DNA of 64,000 nucleotides. It comes from Lysinibacillus sphaericus. Its GTDB lineage: Bacteria; Bacillota; Bacilli; Bacillales_A; Planococcaceae. This document shows positions 17,440-25,583 of this stretch, piece by piece. The notes below the pieces were generated by a model, which had not been told where the DNA came from, did not search any database, and saw only the letters and a list, made by a program, of their open reading frames with translations. A program made the position numbers and the translations under genes. Location: the NCBI RefSeq assembly GCF_002982115.1, contig NZ_CP019980.1:1868001-1932000 (forward strand), in the 5' to 3' direction. Each line of letters starts with the position of its first letter. Positions within the stretch are counted from its first letter, which is position 1.

Positions 17440-17640
17440 TGAGTTGTTCATCGGTCTTTTGCGGAGTGAAAGACGGAGGAATATTAATCGTCCCGTATGT
17501 AACGGTGGGTGTTTGACAACAACACGGTTCGTTGCATACGGGATATGGCAAGGTTGGTAGATATTCATAGATGAGGGTGGTGGCTACTAGATTTGTTCCT
17601 TAAGAAGGAGTGTATGGCGACAACTAGCATCTAGTACTCG
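17440..17640. other. Hairpin-rich intergenic region, possible structured RNA
   Basis: The 370-bp gap 17288-17657 holds several inverted repeats. TCCCGTATGTAACG (17491-17504) pairs 13/14 with 17530-17543. GTCTTT/AAAGAC lies at about 17454-17474, TCCTT/AAGGA near 17577-17589, and ACTAGAT/ATCTAGT farther out. The stretch is less AT-rich than its flanks. It could be a leader of the protease gene (minus strand) or a separate RNA from the promoter at 17386. A 25-codon frame from 17440 lacks a ribosome site. No known RNA family is recognised. Confidence 0.4.
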
Positions 17641-17657
17641 TTATGCTCGATACGTAC

Positions 17658-18494
17658 TTAAAGTTGTTCAATAAGTTTGTGTAAATCTTTTTTGGAACGA
17701 GGCATTGCTATATTGTCGCCCAATAGTTTTTTTGTTTGTAAGGCAAGCGTCATTTCAAATACCCATGGTCGTTCAAGGTGGGCTTTTTCAAGCAATTCCT
17801 CTTGGTAGAACATGTCGATTGGATCCCCATTATAAATGATTTTCCCTGCCTCCATCACGATTATTTGATCCGCCCATTCATAGGCTAAAGCGATATCATG
17901 TGTCGCTAATAAAAACGTACGTTGCCCATCTTCTAATTTAGCTAAGTACTGTAATAATTGTGCCGCATAATAAGTATCTAGCCCAGCAGTCGGTTCATCT
18001 AATAGTAAGACGGAAGGTTCCATTGCGAGCACACCAGCCATGGCAACACGTTTCTTTTGTCCGACGCTTAAAAAGTGAATAGGCTTATCAAGCAATGCTT
18101 CAACCTCTGTTTGCGCAACAGCCCACGCGATTTTTTCTTCAATTTTTTCGTTTGACCAGCCAAGATTTAATGGCCCGAAAGCTATGTCTTGCTTGACGGT
18201 ACCAGAAAAAAGTTGATTGTCCGCATCTTGGAAGACGATGCCAACTTGTTGTCGTAATGTTGCTAATGCTTTTCTAGAATAGCTAAGCGTTTCGTTACAA
18301 AAAGAAATAGTGCCAGCTGTCGGTTTTAAAATACCATTTAAATGCTGAAATAACGTAGATTTACCTGCGCCATTGTGACCAAGCAGGGCAATTTTTTTTC
18401 CCTTTGGTATTTGCAAAGTAATATCTGTTAAAGCTTTAGTGCCGTCTGCATAAGCATAAGATAAATGTTGAAGATCAAAATAAAGCTCAGTCAT
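17658..18494 (-). CDS. cbiO: Cobalt ECF transporter ATPase CbiO
   Basis: CbiO is the ATPase that drives cobalt uptake with CbiM, CbiN and CbiQ. The 278-residue protein has Walker A GHNGAGKST, the Q-loop in GIVFQDADNQLFSGTV (typical of ECF ATPases), the signature LSVGQKKRVAMAG, and Walker B LLLDEPTAGLD. ATG 18494 is preferred over the upstream in-frame 18539 because GGAGGT lies 6 nt ahead. It overlaps cbiQ by 8 nt and ends the cbiMNQO operon. Confidence 0.95.
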   Translation of the reverse strand: MTELYFDLQHLSYAYADGTKALTDITLQIPKGKKIALLGHNGAGKSTLFQHLNGILKPTAGTISFCNETLSYSRKALATLRQQVGIVFQDADNQLFSGTVKQDIAFGPLNLGWSNEKIEEKIAWAVAQTEVEALLDKPIHFLSVGQKKRVAMAGVLAMEPSVLLLDEPTAGLDTYYAAQLLQYLAKLEDGQRTFLLATHDIALAYEWADQIIVMEAGKIIYNGDPIDMFYQEELLEKAHLERPWVFEMTLALQTKKLLGDNIAMPRSKKDLHKLIEQL

Positions 18495-19263
18495 GAGAAA
18501 TACCTCCATAGATAATGAGGGATACGAAAATAATAACAATGCCTAACCAGTTTTTCTTGTTGTAGCTACTACTTTCTTGCCAATAGACAGCTTCGCCACC
18601 GCGTGCCTGCATCGCATTATTTAGTTCGCGACTGCGTTGGAACATTTCGGCAAACAGTGCTGCAATAAGCATGGAAATCGACCGAAGCCATTGCATTGGT
18701 GATTGATAACCAAGACGTGCTTGTTGTGCAAGATGAATTTTTTGCATGCTGTTCAAAAAGATAAAAATAAAACGGTATGTTAGCTCTACCAACTCTACAA
18801 ATAAAGCTGGCAACCGCCATTGCCGTAAGACATAACAAATGGATTGTACGGAAGTCGTTAAAATTAAAAAATATAAACAACTAATACTGCCCAAAACGGT
18901 GAAAAACAGGTGCCGCGCTGTTATCAAGCTGTCATTTCCTATAAAAATGGTCCACTGGCTTAGCGAAAATGTCCATAGATGCGCCGGCAAAATACTAGCA
19001 GCAGGTGCAATCGAAATCAAAATAGATAGTAAACTGGAGAGCAAGAAAAAACTCGGTAAAAGCAGGAGTTTTGCATAATATTGTAAAGGAATTTTTGCGC
19101 CTAAAATGATAAAAGCACTCATTACAAGAAATGTAATGAGTGAAATTTGTTCATCTCTCATGATAAGCGACAATAGCAACAACCCAAGGGAGAACGTCAT
19201 TTTTTCTAACGGATGAACGGACGCTAGTTTATTCATATAAGCATACTTATCAATGAGTAACAT
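18487..19263 (-). CDS. cbiQ: Cobalt ECF transporter membrane protein CbiQ
   Basis: CbiQ is the T-component that couples CbiO to the cobalt-binding CbiM/CbiN. The 258-residue protein has about five to six hydrophobic segments and the cytoplasmic coupling helix REL-NNAMQARGG (ELNNAMQARGGE near residue 218), the conserved A-R-G motif of this family. The start ATG 19263 is 3 nt after the cbiN stop. It lies third in cbiMNQO and overlaps cbiO by 8 nt. Confidence 0.93.
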   Translation of the reverse strand: MLLIDKYAYMNKLASVHPLEKMTFSLGLLLLSLIMRDEQISLITFLVMSAFIILGAKIPLQYYAKLLLLPSFFLLSSLLSILISIAPAASILPAHLWTFSLSQWTIFIGNDSLITARHLFFTVLGSISCLYFLILTTSVQSICYVLRQWRLPALFVELVELTYRFIFIFLNSMQKIHLAQQARLGYQSPMQWLRSISMLIAALFAEMFQRSRELNNAMQARGGEAVYWQESSSYNKKNWLGIVIIFVSLIIYGGISHD

Positions 19264-19266
19264 CGT

Positions 19267-19539
19267 TTAACCTTCTTTATGCTTACCGCGCATATAGCCC
19301 ACGAAATAGCCAATAAAACCAGCGCCAATAGCGGCTTGTAAGACGAATAATAGACTTTCAATTTCACCACTTGGTGGCTCCCATAAGCTTTCAAACCATG
19401 GTTCGTATTCTTTGTTTATTTCACCAATGGCTGCTTCAGCTTCACCGTCAGCACCGCCGAATTCAGCGCCTTTTTGGATGAATAGAGGGATGATTGCTAA
19501 AAATATCACAATAGCTAATAACAGTAAATTTTTCTTCAT
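19267..19539 (-). CDS. cbiN: Cobalt transport protein CbiN
   Basis: CbiN is a small membrane protein that helps load cobalt into CbiM. The 90-residue protein has two membrane segments (NLLLLAIVIFLAIIPLF and AAIGAGFIGYFVGYM) joined by an acidic extracellular loop with GAEFGGADGEAEAAI and a YEPWFESLWEPPSGEIES stretch, the family hallmark. ATG 19539 is chosen over 19569 because AAAGGAGG is well placed and the longer start lies inside cbiM. Confidence 0.95.
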   Translation of the reverse strand: MKKNLLLLAIVIFLAIIPLFIQKGAEFGGADGEAEAAIGEINKEYEPWFESLWEPPSGEIESLLFVLQAAIGAGFIGYFVGYMRGKHKEG

Positions 19540-19540
19540 G

Positions 19541-20287
19541 TTAATGTGCCTCCTTTGCAGAGAAAACACGTAAAGCTTTTAATTCGCTTACATTGTATTT
19601 TTTTAAGAAATTCATCACAATGACAGTTAAAATCCCTTCACTAATCGCTAGAGGAATTTGTGTTAACGCGAAAATCCCTGCGAATTTCGTGAATGAAGCC
19701 ATAAAGCCTCCCACTTCTGAAGGGAAGGCAAGTGCAAGTTGAACGGATGTGACAACATATGTACCCAAATCCCCAAGCATTGCTGCAAAAAAGACAGCGA
19801 GAGAAAAGGATAGACCGATTTTTTGAGCACCTTTAAAAACAGCATACGCAATCATTGGTCCTACAATCGCCATGGAAAAAGCATTTGCGCCAAGAGTGGT
19901 AATGCCACCATGCGCTAATAGTAACGATTGGAATAATAAGACGATTGTCCCAATCACACTCATTGCTAATGGGCCAAACAGGACTGTGCCAAGTCCAACA
20001 CCAGTAGGGTGTGAGCAACTGCCCGTAACAGATGGAATCTTTAATGCAGATAACACGAATGCAAATGCCCCTGATAGCCCTAATATCATTTTCGTTTCAG
20101 GGTTTTCATCAATTGTTTTGCGAATTGAGCGTAGCCCTAAAATAATAAATGGAATCGAAATAATCCACCAAAATATCGCCCATTCAATCGGTAAAAATCC
20201 TTCCATGATGTGCATGGCAAATGCTCGTTTTGGTACTAGTAAAAATGCTAGTAGGAAGTAACTAAGTTTCCAAAAAGATAATTTCAA
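19541..20287 (-). CDS. cbiM: Cobalt-binding membrane component CbiM
   Basis: CbiM is the metal-specific S-component of the cobalt ECF transporter. The 248-residue precursor has a cleavable signal ending at AFA, so that the mature protein begins MHIMEGFLP. That N-terminal Met-His is the known Co2+ ligand motif. [12 protein letters not shown] around residues 90-101 supplies further ligands. The start is TTG 20287, 8 nt after AGGAGG. It leads cbiMNQO and is controlled by the cobalamin riboswitch at 20446-20597 and the terminator at 20334-20367. Confidence 0.95.
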   Translation of the reverse strand: MKLSFWKLSYFLLAFLLVPKRAFAMHIMEGFLPIEWAIFWWIISIPFIILGLRSIRKTIDENPETKMILGLSGAFAFVLSALKIPSVTGSCSHPTGVGLGTVLFGPLAMSVIGTIVLLFQSLLLAHGGITTLGANAFSMAIVGPMIAYAVFKGAQKIGLSFSLAVFFAAMLGDLGTYVVTSVQLALAFPSEVGGFMASFTKFAGIFALTQIPLAISEGILTVIVMNFLKKYNVSELKALRVFSAKEAH

Positions 20288-20333
20288 AATCTCTCCTCCT
20301 TAAATCAAAATTTTCGAATGTAGCGTGCGCAAT

Positions 20334-20367
20334 AAAAAAAGCACTTCTCCTAATTTAGGAAAAGTGC
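20334..20367 (-). terminator. Riboswitch-controlled terminator upstream of cbiM
   Basis: On the minus strand GCACTTTTCCTAAA pairs with TTAGGAGAAGTGC (one mismatch) and is followed by seven T. It lies between the aptamer and the cbiM ribosome site, so it is the likely expression platform. Confidence 0.85.
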
Positions 20368-20445
20368 ATAGCTGAAAAAGCAAATAGAATCATCATCTGC
20401 TAAGCCGCACACCTATCCTCGTAGGTTGAAACGATCACGTTTTTT

Positions 20446-20597
20446 TCGGCAGGTCTCCTGGCTTTAGTTCAACGTTTTATAGGTCTTCCCGTCCATTGGA
20501 CAGTGACATTCTCTATAAAACTCCCTAGTACAGTGGCGGGACCGCGCCGGACTTGAACCGGCTTCCCTTTTAAGCGAAATGGCTACACTTCGCACCG
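20446..20597 (-). promoter_or_regulatory. Cobalamin riboswitch controlling cbiMNQO
   Basis: On the minus strand the conserved aptamer parts appear in order: CGGTGCGAAG (P1/P2 start, 20597), AAGGGAAGCCGGT, CCGGCGCGGTCCCGCCACTGT, and the B12-box-type GCCAGGAGACCTGCC (about 20452-20466). The 3' CTGCCG can close P1 with the 5' CGGTG. Known biology: cobalamin binding favours the downstream terminator and cuts cobalt uptake. Confidence 0.95.
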
Positions 20598-20792
20598 AAA
20601 AAAGATGAAATTGTGAGATTTCACGACACAGTGTAACATGTTTTTCCATTCGCAAGCTATCCTTTTTTATAAAAAAAATTTTTCGTTGTTTGACATTCTA
20701 GAAAATTCAGATAAATACAAGAGAATAACGGTCGCTATCAATGAAATACTTGTTGAAATTTTATTAAAAATCTAATAAATGAAAAAGAAATG

Positions 20793-20822
20793 TTGAAAAG
20801 TATGAAAAAAATAGGCTATGAT
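20793..20822 (+). promoter_or_regulatory. Promoter of the cobalamin synthesis operon
   Basis: TTGAAA (20793-20798), 18 bp, TATGAT (20817-20822) is about 60 bp upstream of the plus-strand aptamer. It is a good sigma-A match and correctly placed for the riboswitch transcript. Confidence 0.65.
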
Positions 20823-20883
20823 AGAGACAGTTTTCAATTCATTTTAAAAACTTACAGCATTTCAATTTAATATAGATACATCT

Positions 20884-21034
20884 ATAAGTGCTCGAAAAAG
20901 TTCGAGATAATAGGGAAATCGGTGTAAATCCGATACAGCCCCCGCTACTGTAATAGCTGATGAAATCGCAATGCCACTGAAAACTTGGGAAGGCGCGAGA
21001 GTAAAAGGAAGCTTAAGTCAGGAAACCTGCTTAT
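20884..21034 (+). promoter_or_regulatory. Cobalamin riboswitch controlling the cbi operon
   Basis: In order: ATAAGTGCTCG (P1), TAGGGAAATCGGTGTAAATC, CAGCCCCCGCTACTGTAA, AATGCCACTG, GGGAAGGCGCGAG, and AAGTCAGGAAACCTGC (the B12 box) closed by CTTAT (21030-21034) pairing with ATAAG (20884-20888). A terminator follows at 21117. It is divergent from, and independent of, the riboswitch at 20446-20597. Confidence 0.95.
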
Positions 21035-21116
21035 TGATGGCATGCAAACTTTTCGGAGGGAGAAGTGAAGCGAGAGCGGATACGTGTATATTCGTTTTTA
21101 TTTTGGCTTCTACAAA

Positions 21117-21150
21117 ACCTTTACTCTTCGATATAGAGTGAAGGTTTTTT
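21117..21150 (+). terminator. Riboswitch-controlled terminator upstream of cbiW
   Basis: AACCTTTACTCT (21117-21128) pairs with 21135-21146 (AGAGTGAAGGTT) and is followed by TTTTTT. It is 35 nt upstream of the first operon gene. Confidence 0.88.
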
Positions 21151-21184
21151 CTTTTTCCTAAAAGTAAATGAGGGGAGAAAAGCA

Positions 21185-21556
21185 ATGACAACTTGGAACT
21201 TAGAGGGAATGAAAACGCATCTTTTTATTTGTAATGGCAGTAGCTGCATGAAAAAAGAGGCAGAGGAAATTACCCTAGCAATACGAGATGAAATCGAGAA
21301 ATTAGCACTTGATAAGGAAATACATACGACAAGAACGCGCTGTAATGGCAGATGCAAAGATGCCTGTGTTGTCATCGCTTATCCACAAGGAAATTGGTAT
21401 CGTGTGCCATCGGTTGAACACGGGAGAACACTTGTACAAGATTTAAACCATGACTCTTTACATAGTGAACATGTTTTTACACTGAAAGAAGGTACATTAC
21501 AGCGTACACCGCAAACAACAGCCATTAAAGGCATCGACAAGGTGAAAGAGGGGTAA
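21185..21556 (+). CDS. cbiW: Thioredoxin-fold (2Fe-2S) ferredoxin-like protein, CbiW
   Basis: The 123-residue protein has the four-cysteine pattern of thioredoxin-like [2Fe-2S] ferredoxins: CNGSSCMKK near residues 16-24 and CNGRCKDAC near 55-63. Its place as first gene of a B12 operon ordered W-H60-X-J-C-D-ET-L-F-G-A matches CbiW of the Priestia (Bacillus) megaterium cobI operon. It probably supplies electrons to a pathway enzyme, perhaps the Fe-S enzyme CbiH60 encoded next; that role is inference. ATG 21185 follows AGGGGAG. The gap to cbiH60 is 3 nt. Confidence 0.82.
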   Translation: MTTWNLEGMKTHLFICNGSSCMKKEAEEITLAIRDEIEKLALDKEIHTTRTRCNGRCKDACVVIAYPQGNWYRVPSVEHGRTLVQDLNHDSLHSEHVFTLKEGTLQRTPQTTAIKGIDKVKEG

Positions 21557-21559
21557 AAA

Positions 21560-23230
21560 ATGGCGCAAAAAGGAAAGATTTTTGTTGTGGGCTTTGGCCC
21601 TGGTGATTTTAACCATATTACGACTCGTGCTGTGGAGGCACTGCAACAAAGTGAATTTATTATTGGCTATAAAACGTATGTTGAGCTTATTCAAGATTTA
21701 GTTAGTGCAAAGTCGATTGTTAGTACGGGCATGACAGAAGAAGTTTCACGAGCGCAAGAAGCAGTACGTCAAGCGGAAGCTGGCAATATTGTATCCGTTA
21801 TTTCAAGTGGAGATTCGGGTGTATATGGGATGGCGGGGCTTGTCTATGAAGTGCTTATTGAGCTTGGTTGGACAGAAGCAACAGGTGTTGAAGTCGAAAT
21901 TGTACCAGGTATTTCAGCTATTAATTCCTGTGCAAGTTTACTAGGTGCACCGATTATGCATGACTCTTGTACCATTAGTTTAAGTGACCATTTAACGCCA
22001 TGGAATTTAATCGCCAAGCGTGTGGAAGCAGCAGCTATGGCAGATTTTGTCATCGCTTTATATAATCCAAAAAGTGGTCGCCGTACACGTCAAATTGTAG
22101 AAGCCCAGCGGATTTTACTTGAATATCGCTCGCCTGATACGCCTGTAGGTCTTGTCAAGAGTGCCTACCGAGAGCGTCAGGAAATTACGATGACGACTTT
22201 AGCAGAGATGCTTGAGCATGATATCGGCATGTTAACAACGGTTATTATCGGCAACTCTTCGACGTTTTTCTATGATAATAAAATGATTACACCGCGAGGC
22301 TATCAACGTAAATATACGCTCGGGGAAGAAAAACAGCCTTTACGTCCTCATCAGCGTTTAAGAGAAGAAAATGAACCGTGGGCAATGAACCAAGAAACAG
22401 GTACTGCAAGCCATGATTTTGCGGCAGATCCAAATGCAGGACGGATGAAAAGTAATATTGCCATTACGCCTGTATCAACACCGACAAAATCGTCTTTAGA
22501 AATGGCAGCAACAGCACTTGCAATGGTGCAGGGGACAACTGCAACAAAAGCCACACCAAAGCTAGTTCAACAAAAAATGGAGTCAATTTTTGAACTAGCT
22601 GTTAGCCCTGGGGTAGCAAATAAATTTTTTACACCACAGCAGATGATGGCATTGGCTGAAGTTGTGGGAGATGAAGGCACGATGGAGTATACGCCAGACC
22701 ATCAAATTCACTTAAAAATCCCAACGACAGAACCACAAGCGATAACAGAGAAGTTGAAAGAAGTAGGGTTTTTACTCTCACCAATTGGGGATGTCTTGTC
22801 ATTAAAGGCATGTGATTTCTGTTATGGGGAGAAGGCTGATTCCATCCCATATGCAGAAGAACTTCAAGCAAAACTTGGTGGGTTGTCATTGCCGAAAACA
22901 TTAAATATTGGCTTTAATGGCTGTGGCATGGCATGTTATCGTGCTGTGTTTGATGATATCGGTATTGTTTATCGCAAAAGTAAATTTGATGTCTTTATCG
23001 GAGCAAAGCCAGTAGGTCGAACAGCACATGCAGCACAGCCTGTCGTAGAGGGGTTAGAGCCAGAACAGCTTATTCCGCTTATTACAGCGATTATCGAGGA
23101 ATATAAGGCAAATGCACATCCAAATGAACGCTTGTTTAAGTATTTTAAACGAGTGAAAAAAATATTGCATTTTACGTATCAAGATATGTCATCCAAAATA
23201 AAAGTAGAGCCAGCACCGTGCGGCGACTAG
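21560..23230 (+). CDS. cbiH60: CbiH60: precorrin-3B C17-methyltransferase fused to a sulfite-reductase-like Fe-S domain
   Basis: The methyltransferase half (about residues 1-245; GFGPGDFNHITTRA at the N-terminus) methylates C17 and contracts the ring of cobalt-factor III. After a low-complexity linker (about 260-330) comes a nitrite/sulfite-reductase-like domain (about 335-556) with Cys motifs CDFC near 419-422 and GCGMAC near 455-460, expected to bind [4Fe-4S]. The 556-residue length and fusion match CbiH60 of P. megaterium, which needs its cluster for ring contraction. ATG 21560 follows GAGGGG. The stop is 14 nt before cbiX. Confidence 0.93.
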   Translation: MAQKGKIFVVGFGPGDFNHITTRAVEALQQSEFIIGYKTYVELIQDLVSAKSIVSTGMTEEVSRAQEAVRQAEAGNIVSVISSGDSGVYGMAGLVYEVLIELGWTEATGVEVEIVPGISAINSCASLLGAPIMHDSCTISLSDHLTPWNLIAKRVEAAAMADFVIALYNPKSGRRTRQIVEAQRILLEYRSPDTPVGLVKSAYRERQEITMTTLAEMLEHDIGMLTTVIIGNSSTFFYDNKMITPRGYQRKYTLGEEKQPLRPHQRLREENEPWAMNQETGTASHDFAADPNAGRMKSNIAITPVSTPTKSSLEMAATALAMVQGTTATKATPKLVQQKMESIFELAVSPGVANKFFTPQQMMALAEVVGDEGTMEYTPDHQIHLKIPTTEPQAITEKLKEVGFLLSPIGDVLSLKACDFCYGEKADSIPYAEELQAKLGGLSLPKTLNIGFNGCGMACYRAVFDDIGIVYRKSKFDVFIGAKPVGRTAHAAQPVVEGLEPEQLIPLITAIIEEYKANAHPNERLFKYFKRVKKILHFTYQDMSSKIKVEPAPCGD

Positions 23231-23244
23231 TGAGGAGAAAAGAA

Positions 23245-24153
23245 ATGAAAGCAATTTTATTTATTGGCCATGGGAGCCGTTTAGCAGCAGGAAATGATGA
23301 GGTACGCACGTTTATTCAACAATTGACTCCTTCAATTGACGACAGTTATATCGTTGAAACTTGCTTTTTAGAATTTGAAGCACCTAATATCCCAGCAGGT
23401 ATTGATGCATGTGTAAAGCGTGGCGCTACAGAGGTGTATGCTGTGCCCATTATTTTATTGCAAGCAGGCCATTCAAAAATTCATATCCCTGCAGCGATTG
23501 ATGCAGCTCGTTTAAAATATCCGGATGTAACTTTTACATATGGGCGACCACTTGGTGTGCATGAAGAAGTGTTAAATATTTTAACAGAACGTTTATCAGG
23601 AACAGGCTTGAATATTAAAGAAAAACAAGAAGATACTGCGATTTTATTTATCGGCCGCGGTGGAAGTGATGCGGATGCAAACAGTGATTTTTATAAAATT
23701 GGTCGTTTGCTTTGGGAACAGTTAGATGTCCTAACAGTGGAGTGTGCATTTATGGGCGTAACGAATCCCTCAGTGGACGAAGGAATCGAACGCTGTTATC
23801 GTCTTGGCGCGAAAAAGATTATTATGTTGCCGTATTTCTTATTTACAGGCATCTTAATGGAGCGTATGGAGGGGATGCAAAAGAGCTATGCAGCCACATA
23901 TGCTGATTTAGACATCCAATTGGCGGATTACTTTGGCTACCATCCAAAATTAAAAACGGTGTTGCTAGATCGTATGGAAGAGGCCATTGCAGGAGACGTA
24001 AAAATGAACTGTGATACATGTCAGTACCGTATTAATGCATCGGCATTCGTGGAGCATCATCACGACCATGACCACGACCATGGTCATCACCATCATCATC
24101 ATGACCACGATCACGATCACCACCACGATCATGAAGAGGAGCTAGTGAAATGA
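23245..24153 (+). CDS. cbiX: Sirohydrochlorin cobaltochelatase CbiX with C-terminal His/Asp-rich tail
   Basis: CbiX inserts Co2+ into sirohydrochlorin. The 302-residue protein is a two-lobed chelatase: FIGHGSRLAAG (H9) in lobe one and FIGRGGSDADANSDF in lobe two, so only lobe one keeps the catalytic His at this position. The C-terminus has MNCDTCQYR (the M-x-C-x-x-C Fe-S motif known in Bacillus CbiX) and then about 30 residues of almost pure His/Asp, likely a cobalt store. ATG 23245 follows GAGGAG; an upstream frame to 23218 lies in cbiH60. It overlaps cbiJ by 4 nt. Confidence 0.95.
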   Translation: MKAILFIGHGSRLAAGNDEVRTFIQQLTPSIDDSYIVETCFLEFEAPNIPAGIDACVKRGATEVYAVPIILLQAGHSKIHIPAAIDAARLKYPDVTFTYGRPLGVHEEVLNILTERLSGTGLNIKEKQEDTAILFIGRGGSDADANSDFYKIGRLLWEQLDVLTVECAFMGVTNPSVDEGIERCYRLGAKKIIMLPYFLFTGILMERMEGMQKSYAATYADLDIQLADYFGYHPKLKTVLLDRMEEAIAGDVKMNCDTCQYRINASAFVEHHHDHDHDHGHHHHHHDHDHDHHHDHEEELVK

Positions 24154-24911
24154 TTTTCATGTTAGCAGGGACAAGCGATGCAAGAAATCTTGCACTTGCA
24201 TTGCAGTCAGCAGGCTATGCTGTTACAGCTACCGTTGTCACAGATTCAGCTGCTACAAGTCTGGCACAAGTTGGACTGCCTCATTTAGTCGGTCGATTGA
24301 CGGCAGAGGAGATGGCTGCACTTATTACTGAACGAGGGGATCGTTTAGTCGTTGATGCATCGCACCCATTTGCAGAGGAAGCTTCTAAAAATGCCATGGC
24401 AGCGGCAAAAAGTGCAGGTGTTCCATATATCCGCTATGAACGCGCAAATGAGCATTACGAACATCCACTGATTACAGTCGTTAAAGATTACGAGGAAGCA
24501 GCACAATTAGCTGCGACAAAACGAGGCGTCATTATGCTGACAACAGGTAGTAAAACACTTGCTACATTTACAAAGGTCTTGCAAGGGTTAGAACATACTC
24601 GTGTCATTGCACGTATGCTGCCTCGCCTTGATAATATGGAAAAATGTGAAGCGCTTGGTGTGGCACAACGAGATATTGTAGCCATTCAAGGACCCTTTTC
24701 AAAAGAGTTAAACGAAGCATTATTCCGCCAATATGATGTCACTTTAATGATTACAAAAGAAAGTGGCAAAGTGGGCTCAGTAGATGAAAAACTAGAAGCC
24801 GCTCTAGCATGTGGTATCGAAACGATTTTAATAGCACGACCAAATATCCAATACGGCCAGCAATATTCCTCATTTGAGGACGTACTTCAGGCTGTGCAAA
24901 ACATACTTTAG
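24150..24911 (+). CDS. cbiJ: Cobalt-precorrin-6A reductase
   Basis: CbiJ reduces the C18-C19 double bond of cobalt-precorrin-6A with NAD(P)H. The 253-residue protein begins MLAGTSDARNLALALQSAGY, contains VVDASHPFAEEASKNA near residues 68-83, and ends with MITKESGKVGSVDEKLEAA, all family landmarks (G-T-x-E/D-A-R, D-A-T/S-H-P-F-A, T-K-x-S-G). ATG 24150 overlaps the cbiX stop (ATGA), implying coupling. Operon position between cbiX and cbiC is conserved. Confidence 0.94.
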   Translation: MIFMLAGTSDARNLALALQSAGYAVTATVVTDSAATSLAQVGLPHLVGRLTAEEMAALITERGDRLVVDASHPFAEEASKNAMAAAKSAGVPYIRYERANEHYEHPLITVVKDYEEAAQLAATKRGVIMLTTGSKTLATFTKVLQGLEHTRVIARMLPRLDNMEKCEALGVAQRDIVAIQGPFSKELNEALFRQYDVTLMITKESGKVGSVDEKLEAALACGIETILIARPNIQYGQQYSSFEDVLQAVQNIL

Positions 24912-24923
24912 GAGGCAATTTAA

Positions 24924-25583
24924 ATGGACTTCAAAACAGATTTTAAACCATTAACAGTAGACCCAGATAAAATTTATGATTATAGTTTCTCAATTATTGC
25001 AGAGGAAATGGGCGAACATGATTTTTCAGAGGATGAGTGGAAAGTTGTCCGCCGCATAATCCATGCTTCGGCAGACTTTGAATTAGGACGTAGTGTAATT
25101 ATTACACCAGGAGCGATTGAAGCAGGGATTAAGTCAATTCTTGCAGGACGTCATGTTATTGCAGATGTGCAAATGATAGAAAGTGGTTCAGGTAAAAAAC
25201 GTTTCCAAAAACATGGCGGAGATTTACACTGCTATATCGCAGATGAAGATGTGTCGATTGAAGCGAAAAAACAAAATACAACACGCGCTATTATCTCGAT
25301 GCAAAAAGCGTCAAAATTACACGAAGGTGGTATTTATGCGATTGGGAATGCCCCAACTGCTTTACTAGAATTAATTCGACTAATCAAAGAAGGTTTAGCA
25401 AAGCCAGATTTAATTATTGGTATGCCAGTAGGCTTTGTTTCAGCAGCGGAGTCGAAAGAAGAGTTATTGAAAATAGAAGGTATTCCATATATTACAAATG
25501 TTGGGCGTAAAGGCGGTAGTACAGTGACGGTTGCTGCATTAAATGCCATTTCATTATTAGCGGACGAACAGGCGAAAAAATAA
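24924..25583 (+). CDS. cbiC: Cobalt-precorrin-8X methylmutase
   Basis: CbiC moves the methyl group from C11 to C12 to give cobyrinic acid. The 219-residue protein has RRIIHASADFELGRSVIITP near residues 48-67, where the His is the catalytic base of the family, and PDLIIGMPVGFVSAAESKEEL near the C-terminus. ATG 24924 follows AGGAGG. The stop overlaps the cbiD start by one base (TAATG). Confidence 0.96.
   Translation: MDFKTDFKPLTVDPDKIYDYSFSIIAEEMGEHDFSEDEWKVVRRIIHASADFELGRSVIITPGAIEAGIKSILAGRHVIADVQMIESGSGKKRFQKHGGDLHCYIADEDVSIEAKKQNTTRAIISMQKASKLHEGGIYAIGNAPTALLELIRLIKEGLAKPDLIIGMPVGFVSAAESKEELLKIEGIPYITNVGRKGGSTVTVAALNAISLLADEQAKK

Noticed and set aside
17440-17517. 25-codon hydrophobic frame in the hairpin-rich gap
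   Set aside because: No ribosome site, and it overlaps two inverted repeats.
20464-20655. 63-codon frame on the minus strand
   Set aside because: It lies inside the cobalamin riboswitch aptamer.
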